Source: Frankia torreyi (GTDB lineage Bacteria > Actinomycetota > Actinomycetes > Frankiales > Frankiaceae). Taken from it: a stretch of 57,049 bases of DNA. The stretch covers positions 1-57,049 of the forward strand of contig NZ_JYFN01000009.1 in assembly GCF_000948395.1 (NCBI RefSeq). Direction: 5' to 3'. The notes below the pieces were generated by a model. The model saw nothing but the letters and a program-made list of their open reading frames with translations. It made no database searches and was not told the origin of the DNA. The translations under genes and the position numbers were made by a program. The stretch's first letter is position 1. Every line of letters starts with the position of its first letter. Positions 14,323 to 22,776 of this stretch are shown here, piece by piece.

Positions 14323-17031
14323 TCATTCCAGGTCGAGGCCGCCCAGCACCGGCGGGAGCTCGCCGGAGTAGACGACGCTGAGGGAGCGGGTGGCCCGGGT
14401 CAGCGCGACGTACAGGTCGGCGAGGCCCCGCGTCGGCTCGGTGAGCAGCGCGGCCGGTTCGACGAGCACCACCGCGTCGAACTCCAGCCCCTTGGTCTCC
14501 GCCACGCTGAGCACCGCGACCGGCGCATCCAACGCGTTGCCGGCGGCGCTCGCCGGATCAACCGAGTCCGGGACGACGGCCAGGTCCGGCAGCAGGGCCA
14601 TCAGCGCGGCCCGCAGGACCAGCACGTCGCGGGGCCGGGCGATCACGGCCACGCGGCCGGTGTCGGCCGCCGCCGCCTCCCGCCTGGCGGCGTGTGCGAC
14701 GGCGGCCAGCAGCGACGCGGACGGCTCGTTCGCGGGGGACGGCGCGTCCCCCAGCAGCCGCGCGAGCCCGGGGACGTCTTCGACGGCGACCTCGCCGACC
14801 CGCACCGCCGTGGGGCGGTGGCCCACCGCGCGGACCGACACCGGCGCGGTCAGGCTCGGGTTCTGCGCGCGCAGGACCTCCGCGGCCACATCCATGATCT
14901 CCTGCGGGGTGCGGTAGTTGACGCTGAGCCGCTCCACCGTGAACCGCTCGTCGACCACCGGTGCCAGCAGCTCCGCCCAGCTCGTCGGCGCGCCCGGCCG
15001 GGCGGTCTGGGCCAGGTCACCGACGAGGGTGGCCGTCCGCCCGGGGCAGCGGCGCCACAGCAGCCGCCACAGCATCGGGGAGACCTCCTGGGCCTCGTCG
15101 ACGATCAGATGGCCGAACGCCCAGCCACGGTCGGCGCGGGCGTGCTCGGCGGCGCTGCGCCGCACCCGCGGACCGGACCAGCGGTCGGCGAGCGCCGCCG
15201 CGTCGACCTGCCCGTCCAGGCCCAGCATGTCGACCACGCCGCGGGCGTACTCGCGTTCCTCCGCCCGTTCCCGCTCGGCGCGCCGGGCGGCCTCGAGGCC
15301 CGCCTCCTCCTCGGGGTCACCGAGCAGTTCGGCCGCCTCGTCGAGCAGCGGCACGTCCGCCGGCGTCCAGCGGCGCTCCCCGCCGGCGCCCCGCCGAGCG
15401 GCCGCCAGGTCGGCGCCGACGGTCGGGTCACCGGTCCGTGGGGCCGGAATCCGGCCCGCGTGACCGGCGGGATCCACGCCCGCCCGATCGCCCGCCCGAT
15501 CGCCCGCCCGATCGCCCGCCCGATCGCCCGCCCGATCGCCCGCCCGGCCACGATCGTCCGGAGGGGCGCCGTTCGGGCCGGCGCCGGCGGCGGTCGGGAG
15601 CAGGTTCGCCGCGGCGAACAGGTCGTCGGCATCGTCCTCGTCCGCCGCCCGCGGGCCGGCGACCCCGCCGGACCGGATCATCCGCGGCGCGTCGGCACCG
15701 GACAGCGCCCGGCCGGGTCGGGCCAGATCGACGGCCGGGGGCAGATCCTGCAGCAGGGCACGCTCGCCCGGCGTGAGGCGGTTGCCCGCCGCCCGGGCCA
15801 GCGCGGCCGAGTCGCTGAACAGGTCGCCGATGAGCTGCTGCGGCGTCAGCAGCGGCCACAGCCCGTCGAGGACCGCCCGGATCTCCTCCTCCGCCCACAG
15901 GTCGCGGGTGATCTGCCCGCGCTCGTCGGCGTCGAGCAGGCCGCCGCGGATCTGACGGACCACCTGCGTGGTGAGCTCGGCCAGCAGCTCGCGCAGGAAG
16001 ACCCGCCGGGCCGAGTTGTGCGGACGGCGGCTGCGGCGGGCCCGGGTGCGGGCACGGGCGACGGTCTCCTGGCCGAGCCGCAGCACGTGGTCGTCATAGT
16101 TGATCACCAGCTCCTGCCGGGGCAGGCGCTGGCGGTCCCGCACCGCCCCGGCGACGACCTCGGCCATCCGCGGGTCGCCCTTGAGAGTGGCGACCTCGAC
16201 CGGTTCGTCGGCGGTGGCGTCGACCCCGGGAAACAGCCGCCCGGGGGTCGCGAAGACCACGCCGGTCTCGCCGAGGGACGGCAGCACCTGGTCGATGTAC
16301 CGCAGGAACACCGGGCTCGGCCCGACGATCAGCACGCCGGACTGGTCGAGTCGGGCCCGGTCGTTGTAGAGCAGGTAGGCCGCGCGGTGCAGCGCCACCG
16401 CCGTCTTGCCGGTCCCCGGACCACCGTCGACGACGAGGATGCCGTTCGCCCGGGCGCGGATGATGCGGTCCTGCTCGGCCTGCAGGGTCGCGATGATGTC
16501 GTGCATGCGCCCGGTGCGCGGCGCCGCGAGAGTCTCCAGCAGCATCGAGTCGCCGGACGGCGCCACCGCGCCGTCCGGCGCCGCCCCGAGCGGCCCCAAC
16601 GGGTCGTCCGCGATCCCGGTGACCTCCCGCCCCCGGGTGCGCAGGTGCCGGCGGCGGACGAGGCCCTGCGGGTCGGCGAGGGTCGCCCGGTAGAAGGCCG
16701 TGGCGACGGGGGCGCGCCAGTCGACGAGGATGGGCTCCTGCTCGCTGTCGGACAGGCCGATGCGCCCGATGTAGGTGCGCCGGCCGTCGTCGTGGTCCAT
16801 CGCGCCGAAGCAGAGCCGGCCCTCGGCGGCGTCGAGGCGGGCGAGCCGGTCGGCGTGCGCCGCGGCGAACACGTCCCGCTCGACGATCGACTGCGGGGTG
16901 CCGGTGCCGACGTCGAGCAGCACCCCGCGTAGCTGCTCCCGGGTGATCTCCCGGACCTCGTCCAGGCGGGTGTACAGCGTGTCCAGGTATGCCTGTTCGC
17001 GGGCGCGCTCGACATCCTGCATGGTCTGCAC
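14323..17031 (-). CDS. helD: HelD-like UvrD/Rep-family ATPase
   Basis: 902 residues. The N-terminal arm is a coiled coil (MQDVERAREQAYLDTLYTR). Walker A is GGPGTGKTAV near 202; later superfamily-1 motifs are HLIVDEAQEVSP (Walker B), VNYRTPQEIMD, and near the end KGLEFDAVVLVEP and YVALTRATRSLSVV. HelD binds RNA polymerase and pries off nucleic acid to recycle stalled enzyme; actinobacterial forms can also protect against rifampicin (family knowledge). GTG 17031 is chosen because GGGAGGAG ends six bases before it. A stretch of RAGD repeats at about 494-516, encoded by a 12-bp minisatellite, lies in a non-conserved linker. Confidence 0.9.
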   Translation of the reverse strand: MQTMQDVERAREQAYLDTLYTRLDEVREITREQLRGVLLDVGTGTPQSIVERDVFAAAHADRLARLDAAEGRLCFGAMDHDDGRRTYIGRIGLSDSEQEPILVDWRAPVATAFYRATLADPQGLVRRRHLRTRGREVTGIADDPLGPLGAAPDGAVAPSGDSMLLETLAAPRTGRMHDIIATLQAEQDRIIRARANGILVVDGGPGTGKTAVALHRAAYLLYNDRARLDQSGVLIVGPSPVFLRYIDQVLPSLGETGVVFATPGRLFPGVDATADEPVEVATLKGDPRMAEVVAGAVRDRQRLPRQELVINYDDHVLRLGQETVARARTRARRSRRPHNSARRVFLRELLAELTTQVVRQIRGGLLDADERGQITRDLWAEEEIRAVLDGLWPLLTPQQLIGDLFSDSAALARAAGNRLTPGERALLQDLPPAVDLARPGRALSGADAPRMIRSGGVAGPRAADEDDADDLFAAANLLPTAAGAGPNGAPPDDRGRAGDRAGDRAGDRAGDRAGDRAGVDPAGHAGRIPAPRTGDPTVGADLAAARRGAGGERRWTPADVPLLDEAAELLGDPEEEAGLEAARRAERERAEEREYARGVVDMLGLDGQVDAAALADRWSGPRVRRSAAEHARADRGWAFGHLIVDEAQEVSPMLWRLLWRRCPGRTATLVGDLAQTARPGAPTSWAELLAPVVDERFTVERLSVNYRTPQEIMDVAAEVLRAQNPSLTAPVSVRAVGHRPTAVRVGEVAVEDVPGLARLLGDAPSPANEPSASLLAAVAHAARREAAAADTGRVAVIARPRDVLVLRAALMALLPDLAVVPDSVDPASAAGNALDAPVAVLSVAETKGLEFDAVVLVEPAALLTEPTRGLADLYVALTRATRSLSVVYSGELPPVLGGLDLE
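15481..15548. repeat. 12-bp minisatellite inside helD
   Basis: Five perfect copies of CGCCCGATCGCC (15481-15540) plus a partial one, encoding RAGD repeats on the minus strand. The unit is a multiple of three, so copy changes keep the frame. Confidence 0.95.
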
Positions 17032-17509
17032 CGGCGCTCCTCCCGGTCGGAATCGGGTTCGATGGCTGGTCGGCTCGGGGGCCCCGCCGGCGGGTCGGCC
17101 CGCGGCGGCACACCGCTGCGCCGACCTGCCCGCGGCGTCCCGGCGAGGCTCGACGCCCGGTGCGGGGACCGCCCCGGCAGCCGATCCGGCCACGCCGCCG
17201 CGGACGGCGACCGCCGGTCGGCCGACCGCTGACCGCGGCCCGACCTGGCTACCTGCCGGGCGCGGACCGGTGATCCAGGAAGGTAACAGCACCTTCCCCG
17301 CGAACCTTCCCGGCCCGCCGCGGAGCCCACTCGAACACGACCGGGCGGATCGGGCGGATCGGGCGGGCAGACGACCACGACGGCGACAGCGTCCCGAAAC
17401 CGTACCCGGGCCACGGTGGCTGCAACGCCGCGCCGACGCGTGTTCCAGGTTACGGACGTCGGCCCCGGACGTCCCGCCACCCATCCGTCTGGGCTGCGCC
17501 AAACGGGGG
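17032..17509. other. Gene-free region upstream of helD
   Basis: About 480 bases between the HhH-GPD gene stop and the helD start, both on the minus strand. The helD frame is open upstream but its translation is low-complexity and has no ribosome site, so I read it as leader and promoter DNA. No clear promoter boxes or hairpins recognised. Confidence 0.5.
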
Positions 17510-18172
17510 TCAGGAGTGGTCGGAGGCCGACTCGCGCAGGTCGCCGATGTCGCGCTCCTGCCGCACCCGGACCAGCGCGGCGACCAGCCGGGGCAGGTCG
17601 CCGCGGTCGGCCAGGTCCAGGAACAGCTGCGGGCTGGTCGGCAGCCCGAGCTCGCCGGCGGTGCGGCGCACCCGTTCGTCGAGGTAGGGGACGAGCTCGT
17701 CCCAGCCGGCCTGGGCCTCGCTCAGGAAGATGTCGGCCCCCACCGGGCCGATGCCCTTGATCTTCTGTAGCAGCGCGCGCTCGCGGTCCGGGGAGTGGTC
17801 CGCGGCCTCGCGCAGGTGCCGGATGTCGCCGTCGTAGGTGTCCGACAGGTAGCCGCTGGCGTCCCCGAGCTGACGGGAGGCGCTCTCGTCGTAGCGGGCG
17901 TAGCCGTTGCGGTGCAGGACCCCCGTGCGTTCCTCCCGGGTCGCCTCGGCCATCGACGCGGCATCGGTCCAGCCCGCGTCCATGAGCGCGCAGGTGGCCT
18001 GGACCGCCGCCGCGGTCCGGATGCGGGCGCTGGCGAGCAGGGCGAAGACGGTCAGCCGGAACATCGCCTCGGCGGTGTCGGCCGGCACGTCGGCGCCGAT
18101 CTCGTCGGCGTACGTCCGCCCGTGGCGGGCGAGCAGCTCGGCGACCACCGCCTCAGGGTCAGTTCCAACCAT
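17510..18172 (-). CDS. HhH-GPD-like DNA glycosylase/endonuclease III-related protein
   Basis: 220 residues. The helix-hairpin-helix is at about 135-150 (KIKGIGPVGADIF), followed by a region where the family has its catalytic Asp (ELVPYLDERV). There is no C-terminal Cys cluster, so unlike Nth it has no 4Fe-4S centre. The family cuts damaged bases in DNA; the substrate here is unknown, and the fit to true glycosylases is loose enough that another DNA-binding role is possible. ATG 18172 is divergent from the nitroreductase-like gene at 18423. Confidence 0.75.
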   Translation of the reverse strand: MVGTDPEAVVAELLARHGRTYADEIGADVPADTAEAMFRLTVFALLASARIRTAAAVQATCALMDAGWTDAASMAEATREERTGVLHRNGYARYDESASRQLGDASGYLSDTYDGDIRHLREAADHSPDRERALLQKIKGIGPVGADIFLSEAQAGWDELVPYLDERVRRTAGELGLPTSPQLFLDLADRGDLPRLVAALVRVRQERDIGDLRESASDHS

Positions 18173-18422
18173 GCACAGGAACTACCCGTGCTCCCCCGCG
18201 CCCACTCCGGCGCTGCCGGCCGGTGGCCACCCGCTGCCACCTGGGGGAACGATTCGTCGGCTTTCTGTCGGTACCAGCAGTGCAGGTGAGGTGCGGGACA
18301 CGTGCCACTCGACTCCCTCGGCCCGGCCGTCGGTCCCGACCCGTGGGTTCCGGTCGGCGCATGCCCCGAACGCGACCGTCCCTCAGGCTGGGGGTAGATA
18401 CTTGAGGAGAAGGGAGGCTGAC

Positions 18423-19457
18423 ATGCCCACCGATGCAGAGCGGTCCGCATCGCTGCCGTTGTCGCCCGGCCTGGCCCGAGAGGTGGTCGCGGCGGCCGCT
18501 GCGGCGCCCTCCATCCACAACACCCAGCCCTGGCTGTGGCGGCTCGAAGCGGACGGGCTCACCCTCCTCGCCGACAGCTCCCGCCAGCTCGACATCGCCG
18601 ACCCCGAGGGGCGGCAGCTCCTGCTGAGCTGTGGCGCGGCGCTGTGCAACGCCCTGCTGGCGCTGCGGGTCCGCGGCCTGGAACCGGCCGTCGAGCTCCT
18701 ACCGGACGGCGACGACTTCCGCTCGAAGCCCCTGGCCACCGTCACGGTCGTCGGGCAGCGGCCAGCGGACGACACCGAGCGGGCCCTCGTCGAGGCCATC
18801 CCCCGCCGGCACACCGACCGCCGCCCCTTCGCCGAGCGCCCGTTGTCCGACGAGGCCGTCGCCCGGCTGCGCGAGGCGGCCGAGGCGCACGGCGCCTGGC
18901 TCACCGCGCCGACCGATCCGGACCTGCGGGTCCAGGTCAGCGTCCTGCTCTCGCGGGCGGACTGGATCGAGGTGCACAACGACGACTACCGCAAGGAGCT
19001 GGCGTCGTGGAGCCGGACGGCGCCGGCCGCCGACGGCATTCCCCGCAGCGCGGTCGTCCACTCCGACGCGCCTCGCCAGTCCGAGTTCCCGATGCGTGAC
19101 CTCGACGTGGTCGGCCAGGCCGGCACGCTGCTGCAGGAGCACGACGTGGAGCGTCCCGGCATCCTGCTGATCGGCACCGAGGCGGACACCACCGCCGACC
19201 GGCTGCGGGCCGGCGAGGCGATGCAGCGGGTGCTGCTCACCGCGACGGCGCTCAACCTCGCGACGTCGCCCATGTCGCAGGCGATCGACGTCGAGGGCAT
19301 GCGCGAGCAGTTCCGCGCGGCCACCGGCGGGCTGGGGCACGTCCAGATGATCCTGCGAGCCGGCTACCTGGCATCGGGTACCGAGCCGCTCGACCCGACC
19401 CCGCGGCGGCGGGTCGACGACGTCCTCGACGTCGCCGGCTCCGACGAGCGCACCTGA
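18423..19457 (+). CDS. Acg-family (nitroreductase-like) FMN-binding protein
   Basis: 344 residues. The motif APSIHNTQPWLWRL near the N-terminus and GILLIGTEADTTADRLRAGEAMQRVLL later are typical of the Acg (Rv2032) branch of the nitroreductase fold. In mycobacteria members belong to the dormancy regulon and may sequester FMN rather than reduce nitro groups (family knowledge). ATG 18423 follows GGGAGG. The gene ends 10 bases before the acyl-CoA dehydrogenase, so the two form an operon. I saw no clear DosR-type box upstream. Confidence 0.88.
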   Translation: MPTDAERSASLPLSPGLAREVVAAAAAAPSIHNTQPWLWRLEADGLTLLADSSRQLDIADPEGRQLLLSCGAALCNALLALRVRGLEPAVELLPDGDDFRSKPLATVTVVGQRPADDTERALVEAIPRRHTDRRPFAERPLSDEAVARLREAAEAHGAWLTAPTDPDLRVQVSVLLSRADWIEVHNDDYRKELASWSRTAPAADGIPRSAVVHSDAPRQSEFPMRDLDVVGQAGTLLQEHDVERPGILLIGTEADTTADRLRAGEAMQRVLLTATALNLATSPMSQAIDVEGMREQFRAATGGLGHVQMILRAGYLASGTEPLDPTPRRRVDDVLDVAGSDERT

Positions 19458-19467
19458 CGCGGCGCCG

Positions 19468-20685
19468 ATGAGCGGGGGGTTCGGGCTCGACCTGAGCGAC
19501 GAGCAGCGGGAGCTGCGTTCCTGGGTGCACGGCTTCGCCGCCGACGTGGTCCGCCCCGCGGCGTCGGACTGGGACGAGCGCGAGCAGACGCCGTGGCCGA
19601 TCATCCAGGAGGCGGCGAAGATCGGTCTGTACGACTTCGACGCCCTGGCCACGCTGTGGGCGGATCCCACCGGTCTGTCGCTGCCGCTGCTGTCCGAGGA
19701 GCTGTTCTGGGGCGACGCCGGGATCGGCATGTCGATCATGGGCACGACGCTCGGTGTCGCCGGCATCGTCTCCGCCGGCACCCCGGAGCAGATCGGCGAG
19801 TGGGCGCCGCAGTGCTTCGGCGACGCGAGCGACCCGAAGGTGGCGGCGTTCTGCGTCTCGGAGCCGGGCGCCGGCTCGGACGTGTCGGCCATGCGGGTGC
19901 GGGCCCGCCACGACCCCGCCACCGACGAATGGATCCTGAGCGGCCAGAAGGCGTGGATCACCAACGGCGGCATCGCCGCTGTCCACGTCGTCGTCGCCTC
20001 GGTGGACCCGGAGCTGGGCTCGCGCGGCCAGGCGGCGTTCGTCGTCCCGCCGGGCACGCCCGGGCTCACCGCGTCCCGCAAGATCCGCAAGCTGGGCCTG
20101 CGGGCCTCGCATACCGCGGACGTGTTCCTCGACGACGTGCGCGTCCCGGGGCGCTGCCTGCTCGGTGGCCGGGAGCGGCTCGACGAGCGCCTCGCCGCCG
20201 CCCGTGCCGGCCGGCGCGCCTCCGGCCAGGCGGCGCTGGCGACCTTCGAGGTCACCCGGCCGATCGTCGGCGCCCAGGCCATCGGCATCGCGCGCGCCGC
20301 GTACGAGTACGCCCTGGACTATGCCCGCGGGCGTGAGCAGTTCGGCCGGCCGATCATCACCAACCAGGCGATCGCCTTCGCGCTCGCCGACATGCGGATG
20401 GAGATCGACGCGGCCCGGCTGCTCATCTGGCGGGCCGCCTGGATGGGCCACAGCGGCCGGCCGTTCGAGGCCGGCGAGGGCTCGATGAGCAAGCTGAAGG
20501 CCAGCGAGGTCGCGGTGTGGGCGACGGAGAAGGCGGTGCAGATCCTCGGTGGCGCCGGCTACAGCCGCGACCATCCCGTCGAGCGGATGTTCCGCGACTC
20601 CAAGATCTACACGATCTTCGAGGGCACGTCGGAGATCCAGCGGCTCGTCATCGCCCGGGCGATCTCCGGCCTGCACATCGCCTGA
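19468..20685 (+). CDS. Acyl-CoA dehydrogenase
   Basis: 405 residues of full-length ACAD fold: N-terminal helices, the FAD-binding middle signatures CVSEPGAGSDVSAM and KAWITNGG, and the C-terminal catalytic region IYTIFEGTSEIQRLVIARA, whose Glu is at the usual base position. It should introduce a trans-2 double bond in an acyl-CoA with transfer of electrons to ETF. Chain length cannot be read. It is close behind the Acg-like gene and convergent with the lipoprotein gene at 21101. Confidence 0.92.
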   Translation: MSGGFGLDLSDEQRELRSWVHGFAADVVRPAASDWDEREQTPWPIIQEAAKIGLYDFDALATLWADPTGLSLPLLSEELFWGDAGIGMSIMGTTLGVAGIVSAGTPEQIGEWAPQCFGDASDPKVAAFCVSEPGAGSDVSAMRVRARHDPATDEWILSGQKAWITNGGIAAVHVVVASVDPELGSRGQAAFVVPPGTPGLTASRKIRKLGLRASHTADVFLDDVRVPGRCLLGGRERLDERLAAARAGRRASGQAALATFEVTRPIVGAQAIGIARAAYEYALDYARGREQFGRPIITNQAIAFALADMRMEIDAARLLIWRAAWMGHSGRPFEAGEGSMSKLKASEVAVWATEKAVQILGGAGYSRDHPVERMFRDSKIYTIFEGTSEIQRLVIARAISGLHIA

Positions 20686-20863
20686 CCTCGCATCGGGGTC
20701 ATTTCTCCGAAAGCCGCCGAGATACGGGGTCTGCACGGTCACGTGGCGGTTTGATCGGACCAGACCGGGTCGCTCACGGCGGCGCCCGACGTTCGGGGGC
20801 GTCACTGGCCCGCCGGCGGCGGCCCGGTCCCGACTCGGGGGGTCCCGGGGGCGCCGACCACCG

Positions 20864-20883
20864 CGGTGTCCCCGGGGACACCG
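20864..20883. repeat. Perfect 20-bp palindrome
   Basis: CGGTGTCCCC followed directly by its reverse complement GGGGACACCG, with no spacer. It lies between convergent genes. With no U tract or loop it is a poor classical terminator; it could bind a dimeric protein. Confidence 0.9.
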
Positions 20884-20900
20884 GGGAGATCGGGGGCCAC

Positions 20901-20980
20901 CGCCGCCCGGGAACATCGCTGCCCGGGAACATCGCCGCCCGGGGACATCGCCTCCCGGGGACATCGCCGCCCGGGATCGT
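20901..20980. repeat. 16-bp tandem repeat, five copies
   Basis: Units of the form CGCCGCCCGGGAACAT at 20901, 20917, 20933, 20949 and 20965, with a few substitutions and a divergent last unit. Intergenic; 16 is not a multiple of three. Confidence 0.92.
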
Positions 20981-21100
20981 CATCGTGCTCCGCCTTGTCC
21001 GGCTCATCCGGAGGCTTTCGTGTCGGGTTTATCCCTCTGGACAGGCAGGGCGGACGGCCGCTGCGGCTTCGGCCTGGGCTTCGCGGTTTGAGCAGGGTGG

Positions 21101-22450
21101 TCAGGGAGTCGTGGGGCCGGGGGCGCTGACGTAGGCGACACTGGCGTAGCTGTCGGCGGGGCGCCCGGCGGCGTCGACGCAGCGCACGGCCACCGTGACG
21201 GCCGTGGGCGCGCCGGCGGCGACCGGGAGTTCGTTCGCAGCGCAGCGAGCGGTGGGCTCGCCGTAGGGGGTCACCTGAAGCGCATGCGGGGTCCGCGAGA
21301 CTCCGGGGAAGATCACCCGGTAGCGGCCGACCCCGACCCGACTGATCTGGTTCGTGGCCCCGGTGCTGTTCGCCGAGTACCAGGCCCAGGCGTTCACCGG
21401 CGGGCCCGGCGGGACCTGTTGGATCGGCCCGCCCGGGCGGAGGACACCGGTGAACGCGTGGCCGAAGCTGGCCGCGCCGGTCGGGATGAGCGCGTGGCCG
21501 CTGGTGTAGAGCAGCACGAACGGGCTGTCCGTCCAGACCGACCCACGCGCGCAGCCGACGAACACCGACTGGCGGTCCTTCTTCACCACCCGGCCAAGGG
21601 CGTTGCACCCGACGGGACCATCGCCAATCGCGTTGACCTGGAGGTTGTTGCCGTTCTTCGCGAACGCAGGCCCGGTCAGGTCGATCGTGTAGTGCCCGGC
21701 GCCGACCCGGTGGACCTCGATCGTGCCCGGCCCGCTGACGCTGTAGGCGTTCGTCGGGCGGGAGGTGGCGGCCGACGCGGCGTCGGACCGGAGGTAGGCG
21801 TACGCCCCGCCCGACGACGGCGACGGGGACGCGGTGACCGGGGACGCGGTGACCGGGGACAGGGTGCCCGGGGACGCGGGCGGGGTCGAGGTCAGGGACG
21901 CGGTGTCCGGCACCTGGGTGAACAGCGCGCTGAAGGCGGAGTCGACCGGCGCCCCCGCGGCGTCGCGGCAGGTCAGGTCGACCTGCTCGTCCCGGCCAGC
22001 GGCGCCCCAGCCCACGACGTGGCAGGAGACGACCGGCGCGGTGGTCTCGACAACGGCCGCGGCCGGGTCCAGCGCGGTCACGATCGCGGCGCCGCGCCCG
22101 GCGGCCACGGCGATGCCGGGGAAGGTGACACGGTAGCCGCCCGGCTGCCGCCGCACGACCGTGACCTGCGCGGCAGCGCTGCTCGACCCGCCGGCGGTGT
22201 GCCAGCTCCCCGCACTCTGCGCCGCCGGGATCGCCGTGGGAGCGCTCCCTGAGCTGCCGGTCGCGGTGACGCTGGCGAATCCCCACACCGGCGCCGCCGT
22301 CGCCCCGGGGCCGCCGGTCGGCGTGGCCGAGCGGGCGGCCCCGCCGTCGCCGCGGTGGTCGCCGTCCGAGCAGGCGGCCAGGGCCAGCAGCGCCGCCGCG
22401 CAGCCCAGCGCGCCGGTAACCCGGGCGACGCGGCCGGCCATCCTCGCCAT
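21101..22450 (-). CDS. Secreted lipoprotein with three related beta-rich repeats
   Basis: 449 residues. The signal ends in LAAC (Cys27). The mature part has three imperfect repeats of roughly 95-120 residues (about 45-170, 210-300, 345-445). Each starts with an aromatic small-residue strand (VWGFASV, NAYSVSG, NAWAWYSAN), continues with G-Y/H-Y-R/T-V/I-F/L-PG (GYRVTFPG, GHYTIDLTG, GRYRVIFPG), then a Cys, then V-x-V-x-C. The two Cys per repeat probably form a disulfide. I recognise no catalytic motif; an adhesive or scaffold role is inferred. ATG 22450 has AAAGG upstream; ATG 22468 is an alternative. It is divergent from the kinase gene. Confidence 0.8.
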   Translation of the reverse strand: MARMAGRVARVTGALGCAAALLALAACSDGDHRGDGGAARSATPTGGPGATAAPVWGFASVTATGSSGSAPTAIPAAQSAGSWHTAGGSSSAAAQVTVVRRQPGGYRVTFPGIAVAAGRGAAIVTALDPAAAVVETTAPVVSCHVVGWGAAGRDEQVDLTCRDAAGAPVDSAFSALFTQVPDTASLTSTPPASPGTLSPVTASPVTASPSPSSGGAYAYLRSDAASAATSRPTNAYSVSGPGTIEVHRVGAGHYTIDLTGPAFAKNGNNLQVNAIGDGPVGCNALGRVVKKDRQSVFVGCARGSVWTDSPFVLLYTSGHALIPTGAASFGHAFTGVLRPGGPIQQVPPGPPVNAWAWYSANSTGATNQISRVGVGRYRVIFPGVSRTPHALQVTPYGEPTARCAANELPVAAGAPTAVTVAVRCVDAAGRPADSYASVAYVSAPGPTTP

Positions 22451-22776
22451 ACGGTGCCTTTCCCTCATGTCCAGATCTCGCCCTCGCGTCAAGATCTCGT
22501 TGCCACGACAGTGACACATCCGGGGCGCGGAGAGCCGCCCGAGACCGGTGCGAACCCTGTCAATCCGCTGACAACCGGTCCGTAAGGGGAGTCGGAGCCC
22601 CGACAGTCCTGCAACAGGGGACACTCACCTAAGATTTTCCCACGTGATCCGCCGTGCCGGCGGGTCGGGGACACCATGATCGATCAAGGGTCGGTGCGCG
22701 ACACCGGCGGGCCCGCGCCCAGCGCGTCGCCCCGCCCGGACCGCGGTCGACACGCGGCAGGCAGGGGTACAGGTCG
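22451..22776. other. Divergent promoter region, lipoprotein and kinase
   Basis: About 326 bases between divergent starts. An AT-richer patch near 22629-22640 (CCTAAGATTTTCCC) contains TAAGAT, which could serve as a -10 box for the kinase; no matching -35 is obvious. No gene. Confidence 0.4.

Larger units (their letters stand above)
20686..21100. other. Convergent intergenic region with palindrome and repeats
   Basis: The 415 bases between two convergent genes hold a perfect 20-bp palindrome (20864-20883) and five tandem 16-bp units (20901-20980), and no gene that I can support. Some form of termination or chromosome-structure role is possible. Confidence 0.55.

Noticed and set aside
11500-16932. 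Very long plus-strand open frame opposite the FAD/Fe-S oxidase and helD
   Set aside because: Translation is Arg/Gly/Pro/Gln-rich without domains; it mirrors the minus-strand genes, which have clear motifs. Typical shadow frame of GC-rich DNA.
20901-20980. CRISPR-like array
   Set aside because: 16-bp units are directly adjacent with no spacers; a simple tandem repeat.
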